A stretch of 64,000 bases of DNA from Maniola hyperantus (taxonomy: Eukaryota; Arthropoda; Insecta; Lepidoptera; Nymphalidae), in assembly GCF_902806685.2 (NCBI RefSeq), contig NC_048537.1, forward strand, positions 9,260,720 through 9,324,719, written 5' to 3'. How positions within the stretch are numbered: the stretch's first letter is position 1; each line of letters opens with the position of its first letter. This document shows, in pieces, positions 28,214 through 39,200 of this stretch. The position numbers and the translations under genes are program-made. The notes beneath the pieces were generated by a model. That model made no database searches. It saw only the letters and a program-made list of their open reading frames with translations, and had not been told where the DNA came from.

Positions 28214-28849
28214 CTAGCAGATGCCCGCGACTTCGTCCGCGTAAAATTTCTGCTTTCTCATGAGATCTGAAATTTTCCCGCTGCAAAAGGTCTCACTTAC
28301 TTACTCACTCGGTCTCACCTTAAGACACGGAATCCAGAATACCTAAATGCCAATTTTCATATCTCTAACTTCAAAAACATAGGATTTTCATATAACCTTT
28401 CCACCCCCATTTTACTCCCTTAGGGGGGGAATTTAGTAAGATCCTTTCTTATCTGATACCTACCCCCTAAAAATAGCCTACATTTAAAATTTCAAGTAAA
28501 AATAACAATTGTTAAAACTTTTCTATAAAAACATTGCCCCCCCCCCCCCTATTTTACCACCCTTAAGGGGGGAAATTTAATTTCCCAAATTGACTTATAC
28601 AGATTTTTATTATTTAAAGCTAATAACCTAAATGTCGAATTTCACGTCTCTAACTCCAAAAACATAGGACTTTCATACAACCTTCGACCCCCCTTTTCAC
28701 ACCCTTTGGAATTTTTGACAGCTGACACCTACGTCCTAGAAAGAACCTACCTTCCAAATTTCAAGTTTGTAGGCTTTATAGTTTCTGCGATTTCGTGATT
28801 AGTCAGTCAGTCAGTGAGTGGTATTTCTCCTTTATATATTTAGATTAGA
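28214..28849 (-). mobile_element. Helitron-like non-autonomous element, complete
   Basis: On the minus strand it begins TCTAATCTAAATATATAAAG after an A and ends in the hairpin CGCGGACGAAGTCGCGGG followed by CATCTGCTAG and a T. A 5' TC, a 3' hairpin a few bases before CTAG, and insertion between A and T are Helitron hallmarks. It has no coding capacity. It contains a 13-base C run near 28537. The class is inferred from ends only. Confidence 0.65.
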
Positions 28850-29139
28850 TAATTCATCAGTAGAGCGTGTGCTGTTTCTCTCTTTTTTAGTCTTACTTAC
28901 CTAATCTGTAACAATAAAAAAGATGATAGTAAGTACTTACTATCTACAGTTTTAGTAGGTACCTACTCTTTACTATAGTGTTTTAGATTAATTGCAATTT
29001 GCATGTTGCATGATGTGCTGTGTGAGACTTTAAAATAATATTTATGAGTTTATGCGTTCTAATAGCTTTTGTACATTCGTTATTGGAAGCTTCTTAAATC
29101 ACATTTAAAAACGATGATAGTTGAAATAAATTTTAAAAC

Positions 29140-29425
29140 CAAAAATTGCGAAACCGACAGGGTTTGAACCTGCATTCCTCTAGGCTATAGTAGCCTTTAT
29201 CTTTTCGTTTTTGTTTGAAGTAAGTAAAGGAGGAAAATCCTCATGGGTACCTCGGTGTTTCGGGCATACCCGACTCCAACAGGAGTGCTACCCCATGGCC
29301 TACGGACTTAAAACCTACTCCCCTGCTTCGGTCTATTTTTCAGGTAATACCTATGTATTTCATCTGAAAGATGGCTGTCTTTTTGAAGTGTTATCGGCGG
29401 TGAAGGGATCGTGATCTAAACACAC
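29140..29425. repeat. SINE-like fragment with tRNA-like arm
   Basis: GACAGGGTTTGAACCTGC near 29157 resembles a tRNA T-arm. The following GGAAAATCCTCATGGGTACC...CGGGCATACCCGACTCCAAC block is repeat-like; the 67-codon frame there has no family resemblance. Confidence 0.4.
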
Positions 29426-31660
29426 TAAACTTAAAGGCACTCCAAGGCAGCGATAGCCAAAGCGATACAGATTCAATACTTGCCGGTTACGCAAATAATT
29501 TTAATACATATCAAAATATGTATTAAAATTATTTATTTTGGATTTTTCTGTGTTTGATGAACTGTACGTAAATATTTTAATTAAATAATAAAAAAGATGA
29601 TGGTTGAATTATTATTTAACTTTAATGTCTACCCAATTGTGTTTGTATAATACCATTATTAATTAATCAAATCAGATGGTGAAAGGTTGGGATGCACACG
29701 TGGGGAAACAGTTTTTAGATAGGTATTTCATTTAGTTATAGCTGAAGAACAACGCGTTAGCTGTTATCTAAGTATGCTAAACTGATAACATCAAAGAGTT
29801 GTCATATACAAGAGGCGGTCATATGGTGCAAAAGGGCCTCAATCAGACTGGTGTACAGTAACACAAGGTAAATATAAGTCATAAGGGATTCTTTCTGATC
29901 ACGAAACGAATTTTGAGGATAATTCTGACGTTCACTTTTATCTAAACCGGCAAATCCGTACTAGAGCGGTTGAGCTCAATATGAGACTTTGTTAGACTGA
30001 GGGACATTAATTAAAACTTATGAAAGTTATTAAAGGCTTAAATACCCGTAAAAGTTTATTGTAATTTTTATAGAGAAAATAGTCGCCGTAACCGCTCCTC
30101 CAAAAAGGGTCAAAAGCTATAAAATTATATAAACAACGCAATCAGTTGGCATTGAGTCCTTCCACGGTGGAAGAACGAAAAGCGTTATGCTCCAACCCCT
30201 TTTTTGAAATGGAAAAGCCTTTTTTTCGCCTTAAGATTATGTCTAATTGCTTTTTATATTAGAATAGCATTTTCAATTTCTTTTGATTGATATATCATTT
30301 CCTTTCTTATGAAATTGAATATTGAGTGTTGTGATATTTTGAAACAAAAACTATTTCTTTATTCTCCAAATTGCGTACAAAATGAGAACAATTTACATGT
30401 TGATTAAAAAAAATATGAGCAAAATTTTAAAGTGTGAAGAGATGCAAAAATAAACATTCAAACAAGCTTGTTTTCCGATGGTTGGATATAAAACGCGTCG
30501 CTAAATGACGAACAAGGCTCGCATGGAGCACATAACATCGCACATAATATAACTACGAGTATTTTGAATTATGCACTGTACCTACGTTGTTATAAGCGTG
30601 GCTGCCTCTTACCTCTTGTTACTCTTATTATTTCTTTAGTTAGAATATATCGCGTGGTGTGTTAGAATTTACAAAAGGTACTTACCTATCTTTGTGGCTA
30701 TGGTAACGGTACTTACCTACTTAGTTATTTTATACTCATCTTGTAGGCCGGAAACTTTTTTACAAATTCAGAGTTACTGTAGCACTTATATTTTAACTGA
30801 AGTGCAGGCGGTTCATTTAAAAAAAGAAAATGTAGATAGCGCATGGCGGTTGTCGACGCAAATTCGGTAGGCAAATTGTGTCGCAGCTCAGGTTGACCTG
30901 ACTCTATTATGTAAGGTTGTAAGTGTTTTAAACTTCACAGAGAATAAATTTAATTTATGTATAAATATTGAAATGGACAATTTTTTTTATATGTACTTAC
31001 ACATAGACACCTTATAGGTGTTGTTATATGTACCTACGCGTATACTACACTAAACCACAGAAGATATAATAGTACTAACTTAGCTAAACTTACTCGGGGT
31101 GCATTTTTCAAAAAAATTCAATTCTTTGAAAACCATATTATTTAAATATCAAAGTTTCTTTACTATGTAGATTTTATAGTCTTCAAGGTACAACATACCT
31201 TGATGCAATGCAAGATTCCGTACTGCTAACGATAAAGTTGTTCATTATAGATTTAAAGACTGTTGTGAAAATCTATTTAGGTATAGGTAGGGTCTACAAT
31301 AACTATCAAATACAAGAGTAAAGTTCTTAGTAGAAATATTGAATACAATTAGTACTCAATATCATGTAAAATTAATATGGATTACTGATTTTTTTAAAAG
31401 TGAGACACACACCTACCTACAATTTAGAATAAGCACTGCAGCGTGGCATCTGGTTGGCTTAATACAGGGTCTTGTAAATAAATCTGGAGCAGTTGTCCAT
31501 AAGGTTGTTTTTCCAATAAAGATTTTCTTAAGTAGTAGGAGTGTGTGTACACTCAAGGTAAGTGTGTGAAAGCTACCAATAAAAGCGCTCCATTGCCGCA
31601 GCTTAAGCTAGCTTAGCTCTGGTAAGAACGGCAGGCTATGAAAATGAAGAGATTCTATTG
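29426..31660 (+). other. presumed KCNQ first intron, no exon seen
   Basis: AT-rich. A palindromic stretch TTTTAATACATATCAAAATATGTATTAAAA lies near 29499-29528 (described by its ends only). No coding sequence. Confidence 0.45.
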
Positions 31661-31667
31661 CTGGATT

Positions 31668-31709
31668 GGTAGTGGTACACACATGCCTCGTCATGTGTGT
31701 ACTACTACC
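31668..31709. repeat. 18-bp stem hairpin about 80 bp upstream of the KCNQ exon
   Basis: GGTAGTGGTACACACATG, a 6-base loop, then CATGTGTGTACTACTACC; one mismatch in the stem. Confidence 0.75.
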
Positions 31710-31787
31710 GCAACCATTCCTAATTGTCTGAAAAAGTAGCTAGGTCCTTGAAGAAACCTGAGGTGAATGTGGTGTGGTTGGTTCCAG

Positions 31788-31961
31788 TGAGAGTAAGCGT
31801 GGCGGCGACCGGCTGGTGGCGCCTCGGATGTCGCTGCTGGGCAAGCCGCTCAGCTACCGCGCAACGCGACGCGACGCGCGTTACCGACGCCTACAATCCA
31901 AGTTCTATAATTTTCTTGAACGGCCAAGGGGTGTAAAGGCCGTCCTATATCATATGATTGT
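31788..31961 (+). CDS. KCNQ: KCNQ exon with N-terminus and start of S1
   Basis: From ATG 31828 it reads MSLLGKPLSYR, a basic linker, then FYNFLERPRGVKAVLYHMIV, where S1 begins; LERPRG is a Kv7 hallmark. The donor GT|GTGAGT leaves phase 2. An open frame extends upstream of the ATG to TCCAG at 31783-31787, where a weak acceptor could join an earlier coding exon. An in-frame TGA at 31759 caps the frame. Either the ATG is the start within a longer exon, or the acceptor is used; the sequence does not decide. Confidence 0.85.
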
Positions 31962-34900
31962 GTGAGTCTTACTATCAACTTATTTATAGAAGGCCCAATT
32001 GTATGGTTGATACAATTTAATATTCATCTTAAATTTCAATCCTGCAAGACCCGCAGGAGACTCAAGAGCAGCAAGAAGTGCAGATGATACGTGTGATAGA
32101 ATTCGATCGTAGGTACTTATCGATGGAAAGCTGAATGACCACAACGCTGACCCGACGCGGGCGCGGCGCGGCGCTTGCGTCTCCCGCGGGTTTTTGGGTC
32201 TCGCGTCTCGATCACTTTGCTTCAACTGTTGTCTATACACACCGAGGAATAGTCTGTGTCTATACAGATAGCTCGTTAGCTGACTCGAAAGCGATAAATT
32301 CTTGAGCTTGATCTACAAAATCTTGGATAGAGTTGTTATCTGTACCATATGTTTCAATATTTTTTCTTATTTTAAGACTATTGCTCAGATATAATGCTTT
32401 TACTATCAATAAATTACATTAGTGACAGACTCGAGGACAGCTATGACGATGAAAGAGTTATTTTTATATCATAACTAAACTTCTTGATCTATCCTTTATT
32501 TGTTTGGCTGCATGGTACATAATATTATTATTAAATAACTATGTTCTATAAGTAAATTTGTTTTTAAAATGTATCCTGTATTTTTACTTATTATAATTAT
32601 AAGTATGTTAACAATAAAGATGTTTAAATAAATAAATAAACAAATAAGTACACAATGTTAGGTATACTATACAATCATCCTATGAATAATATCACAATTT
32701 GTTTTTTTGGACAGTTGTAAAATGGTATTTATATTATATCGGCACGCATGAGAGGAGGAGGGAGAAGGATGACCGATAGTTATTATTGTTAATCCTCAGC
32801 CGACATCAGAAAGTATCAGAACGTAGTAATTAATCACTAGGTACTTTAATTAATGATCTTTACAATTAGTTCTCAACACTTTAAACAACCTATTGGATAA
32901 GTCAGGATCTACTTTCTCAAAATAAACCAGGCCGTATATGTGAACTAACGATATTCTTGTGTTGTCCATTAACTATCCTCAATTACAATCATTGTAACTC
33001 TCACGTATCGTACATGGAAACCATCAACGTTACACAAGATCACCCTTTTTTTTACGCTGGGAAATGCATTTACGCATCCCCCCCTCCTGGAAGCCAGCCA
33101 GCTAACCAGCCAGCCAACCAACTGGAGGGAAGGTATGTGGGACTCACAGGCCGAGAGGCGAACGGAATACCCACTAAAACCCAGCGGCACTTCTGCGCGT
33201 CGCCTGGCGACTGGGTCACGGGAACGCCTAAGCAAACCACCGCGACCCCGCAAGCGACGTCCGCCGAGGCGGACCCTCCATCGGGGACCCACTCACGAGG
33301 TCCCCCGTCGCACGTCCGAGGTGCACCAACTATGTGCACCTCACCTCCCCCGGAGACCCAACGGGCGACAACGCAATTCCGCGCACGTCGCCCGCGTCTC
33401 ATCCTCCGCTTCGTCCACTGTGCCCTCTGCTAGTCAGAGGGACACGCGGAGAAACCTCCCCCCTGCCAGGCTGCCATGGCTAACAATATCCCCGAAGAGA
33501 GATTATTAGCCATGTTACCGGGGTGCACCGGCCCGAATACTGCTCTTCCCCTCGGATGCCCGATGCATCCAAAAGGGACCAGCAGCACCCAGGCACACTG
33601 GGAGGTTACCTGGCTGGCACCCCAATCAGATCACCCTAACCTAATCTTACCTACCTAGGTCACCTCCCATCACCCCTCACAGCGACCCCTCACCTCACTC
33701 TAAACTAGCTAGCCTGAGCTAAACACTACATCATGTGCGTTAGGGCGCAATTGCCATTGCAACTTCTCAATCAAATCACGACCTATTCCATTATGTATCA
33801 TCTAAGGATAATCTACCACTGGTTCGGAATGCCACAGCATACTGCGAGAAGAACCAGCAAGAATCTCGCGTAGCATCTAAACTCAATTATCAGTCACATC
33901 TTCATGAACAATTTTTAAAGGATCATTGCATTGACTCTCTTACGATTTAAACCAGATCATATTATTAACTTCTCTTTACTAATTCAGAATATCGCAATAG
34001 CTCAACCTTCTCCACTCTGTGCACATCTACACACTGAACACCATAGCGTCGTGCATCACGCGCCACGACCACTATCCGCCCAAGTAAGCGATTACCACAG
34101 AAACCAGAATGTAAGCTATTCGATCTCGTGGGAAACTCATTGTCTAATCCATTTTACATCGATGTCCATTTCAACATGATTTCAACATTGCACGAGAGTC
34201 ATCAATGATTCTTTACCAACCGGGACATTCCAGCATCAACCAATCAATATTCCATATCACAATATACATCGATGCAATCACACCAATATTAATCATGCTA
34301 GCAGATATCTCCAATAATAATTATTCTAAGCTAATCCTAAGCTTTGCCTAAGCTAATATTATGATAAATTGCAAATCTTCCATTCTTATTGACAACCAAG
34401 CATGTCAGTGCCAAATCCCTCTTTTCATAAAACATTCCTTTTAATGGAATCCATGACAGTAAGAACTCTTTTAACATCAACACGCTTACATATATTTTAT
34501 TAGAAAACATGCTTTAGACACAGACTTACTTACATTGAAAATAATAAGTAGGTAGGTACTATAAAATGCAGTCTGGTCACTCTAGTCGCAAGAAAACTTT
34601 ACCTGTATTCAAGTAGAAATGAGATCAACTTGCTCTCACAGACAGTTTTCATTTTAAAATTATATCTCGGAACATCAAAAAAAAATCCTAAAATCATGAC
34701 AAAAATAATAACAACTAGATGTAAATACATAAACTATCTCTCAATTAACTAACTCTCAAACAATAATTTAAACGAAAAACTTAAAATGCTGACTGTTATT
34801 TCTATATTATTTAATATACAGTTAATTTTTTGGTCGCACAATTAATTGTGTTTACTGTTTACTTTAACAGGTTCCTGATGGTGTTCATGTGTTTGTCACT

Positions 34901-36254
34901 GTCGGTATTCTCTACAATCGAAGAGTACGAGGCAAAGGCTGGAATCATTTTATTCTACATGGAGACGGTGGTTGTCGTCTGGTTCGCAATAGAATTTTTT
35001 TTAAGGTAATATTATATTATTTAAAATATTATGGTAATATTTAAACAGTTGGTTGGTAAAGAATAATTAATAGACATTTAACTACAAAGGAATATTATCT
35101 TCAACGATATAGAAGACCATAATACTTACAAAAATATTTATTGAATAATAAGAAAGCCGACTGGGCAGAAACCAGCAAAAATTAGACAAATCTTACAACA
35201 CCTTATTTATTGAAATCTCAGGTGGCGACTAACATTTTTTGATACATACATACCTACGCTACACACTAACATACATAAAACCAAATACCTTACCTTCATT
35301 CAGTCAGTTCAGTGTAGTCGAGTCATAAGTAAATCACAAAGTACGTATTCTTATTTAAATGCTAAAATATAATCGTTGCATTAAACAACGCAAGTAACAA
35401 TGTTTCGTCATCGGCGTACTCGTGGGTAAGTAGGCATGAGCCAGTAAATGTCCACTTCAAACCGATCAATATAAATATGGTTACAGGTACTGAAAAGCAC
35501 CTCTCGACGACTCTAGTACTAACTGACATATTACATTACAGCTAACTTTTCAGTTTTCCATTTAGTTCAGTCGTAGGTATTCATATCTACTAATATTTTG
35601 GATACGAAAGTATTTCTTTGTCTGTCTTCTAACCTTTCACGGTCCGATTTCGACGAAATTTAGTACACATATACCTTTCATACTGAATTGAATGGAATAC
35701 TTATATTTTTATTCGAATAAACTTTTACAAGTGCTTTTGAATCGTCAAAATAATTTACCATTTACCAATAATAACATAGTAAGGCTACTATTATGTCCTG
35801 GGAAATGAAACACATCCCGTGGGATTTTTAAATAACCTAAATTTACGCCGATAAAGTCAAAGGAATTATCTATTCGGTACAGAGATACTTTCATCCCGGA
35901 GACGGACAAAGGATACTTTTTGTTCCAGAAAATCAAACAGGATAAAAAAAAATGAAACTTACGTGGACGTAACGGGCATCATCTAATTTGTTATAAAGGA
36001 ACATCTATTTTTCATGAGTAGGTTTCTATAAATTAAATTGCAGTAAAACAAGTCATATTTTATAGCGAACATATTGCTTATCTTCGCAATATCCCTATTC
36101 TGTAGATAATCTTTATAAATTACCCTATGCAGAGCTTTTTAATAATGATTAATGATACACGTACAGGCATCCACCGGCTACTAAGGCAACGCGAATGTAG
36201 ATATAAACCAACATAGAGCCTTAGAGCACCAAGTAATTTATAACGTACCTACTT

Positions 36255-36285
<31 letters not shown>

Positions 36286-39200
36286 TTTATTTATTTAGGA
36301 AGAATATGTACATTTTACAACAAGTTTAGGTGTAATCATAAACTTTAAATCATAAGTTTTTTCCGTACACCAATGCCGTCGACAGTAGATGGGTACACGT
36401 AACACATTCATTTAATGATATAATACTTAAAAGCTAAATAACAATAATTACTTATATAAACTAACAACATTGAACTAAATGTAGGTTATTTTAAACTAAA
36501 TATACTTAGTAGGTAAAAACACAATCATTAAATTTATAGATAAATGTAGGTAGGTAAGAAAAAGTTCGTTATTTATATCACAGCGGAATAGTAACACAAT
36601 ATGACGAGCGAAGACGCTCACTCACACTACGTAGGTAGGTAGGTAGTTTAAATAAATTATAAGGGCAATACATATTACTTTCATATTACTTGTATAATTG
36701 AAAAAGCTCTACGAGTCTCTTAAGTAGGTTAAAATATAATAAATCTTTAAGTGTGCATTACATTAGTGAAGATGTATATGTTAGGCTATTTAACGTGTAA
36801 ACGCAATATTGTTTTATTAGCGTGTATTTTGGCGCATACTTTTACCCGTAACATATTCATAAAGCTTTTATAAAGCACCTATAGAAAAGTACCGATTACA
36901 TCAAAACTTTATGGAAATTATACATACAGACTCAACATAACAGGCCTGATAAACGACCGTATTCCTAATTGTACGTATCTAATTATAAGGTATGCTATGC
37001 TACATCGTTGAACATAATATGTTATGTACATATGTATATTGTACATATGTATATATACATATGTATATTCCTTGCCTACTTACTATTCACGTGCACTAGG
37101 GACAGTTTGCAAGCAAACTTAACAAAACTTTGTTTAGTTATGCAAAACTAGGTTAAACATGGTGTGTTAAATATTTCACGTTAAAATACTCACCTACTTT
37201 CTTACTAGAACTGATATTTAACCGAAAGTGGTAGATTTATTTTAGGTGCTATACGCCTACGAAAATATGGCTTCAATAAAAGGAATATTATGAAGTTAAA
37301 AACTCGCTAGGTTCAATTCAATTTTTCAATTTATTTATTCGTTTACAAAGATCAATAACTTTTACAATTTTACTGCTTACAAATAATTCCAATAATATTA
37401 TGCTAGTTTAACAATACGTGACCCTGCCAAAGGAGTGCTTAGACACTCGTACTAAGATAGCTTGTGTTACGAGTGTCGGTTCTATATTATGTAGCTATGT
37501 ATAAAATCTTGAATAAAGTTTGATACGCTTAATAATAACTTAGTTTTATTGGTTTGCCAGCCAAACATTTCATGAGATACCATGCAAACAATTTCTCATT
37601 AATCAACAGTACAGGTAGATTAAATATTATTCAATTTTTAAAAAGGTTATGGTCGTCAGGATGCCGGTCCCGGTACCAAGGGTCCATGGGGCGCCTCAAG
37701 TTCTTGAGGCGACCTTTCTGTATAATAGGTAAGTGTAAGATTTCAACAATTTATTATGTATGTATTTAAATATTTAATACCTGAGCGACCGAGCCCCACT
37801 CTGTGTTATGGAGATTTTTATGTGAAAACGAATTTTTACTGGGATACAGAAAGCTATTTAGTAGATGTGGAAAAACACAAAATCACCGTTTCTGAGAAGC
37901 CAATTATTATATAATGTATTATTGTTCTATCTGTATACAATATACTTATTATATCACTGAACAGTGTTTCAACAATACTTTAAATAACTAAAAGATATTT
38001 GTACTCACTATCTCTTCGTAAATCAGACAATTAATATTGACGGTAAGCTTTCGTAATTTCGATTAAATACAGATAACCTGCGTAAAAATGCTGAAAATAA
38101 TTTCGAAATGAAATATTGGACAATAAAATAATTGAAAACATTGGAAAGATCGCTATCGTTAAAAATAACTTTTCATTTACGTAGCCTTGTTCGTGTGCCG
38201 TGACCTTAACATTTTCGGAGACTTGAAAAGCGTTTCATGCGACAACACAGCCATTCAACTCTCTGGGGAGCCGCCCGCCCTGCGACCGGGCCATAGCCCC
38301 TAACTGGCAAACACTGCCGCACGATTCGCCTACTTGACTTTATAGGTGTACGCAACTGTATTACATCTTGACAGTTGACCTATTAATTGTATCACTAGGA
38401 TATATTATAGAGTGGCTGACGAAGTGCTGTCCAAAGGTAAAATGGGGTTGATTTGGACACCCCTTAATATAGGAATGTAAAGTTTACCTTTGGACATCAC
38501 TTCCCCGATATTATGTGTTTGGTTAATTACGTTATTACGCCTCGAATTTGCTAAGTCATTGAAATCGTAACTTGCTTTTATGAATTACATTTTGTGTTGA
38601 TATCATTGACGGTTTTTCATAAAAATAATTGGTATACCTAATAAGAATTCACAAATAAAAGTACATTTTGAATATCTTAAGAGCAAGCTTCATCCACAAA
38701 CGTACAAGGATGATTGAAAATATTGAATTATGACACCACTACTCGAACGCTCTACATTTCTCACCCGCATACTTTTTAAAAATTGCGTTGTCGATTGCGA
38801 CTTGGAATCACTTCTCTTTTATTTAATGTTTTATAAACTTCTAATTAGGTAACAAAGCGTATGTAATCAGTACGTTGTTAGGTAATAAGTTTGCTCCTTA
38901 GTAACATAAGGAGCATTTACCTAAAATCGCTATCTACGCTGCATGAGTGATGGCAGATAAGTCTTAAAATTAAATTTAAAAATTAAAATCGTACTTGAAC
39001 ACTAAATGGAAGCCTTGACTGTTAATAAAAATAATAATCCTTTGTTATTTGTTTTATTTTGAAAGAATGAAGAACGTAAAACACGAGGTAACGCAAATGC
39101 TTATAGCGAAAATAGGTTCATACTGATTACAAAGATCCTAAAATAGTTCAAAGACTTATAATAGATTAGCGATTCTACGTCTATATTTACGGTCACCATA

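Noticed and set aside
32957..33509. Overlapping 100+ codon frames as genes
   Set aside because: Frames overlap on both strands within a GC-biased repeat-like block; no domain, no splice context.
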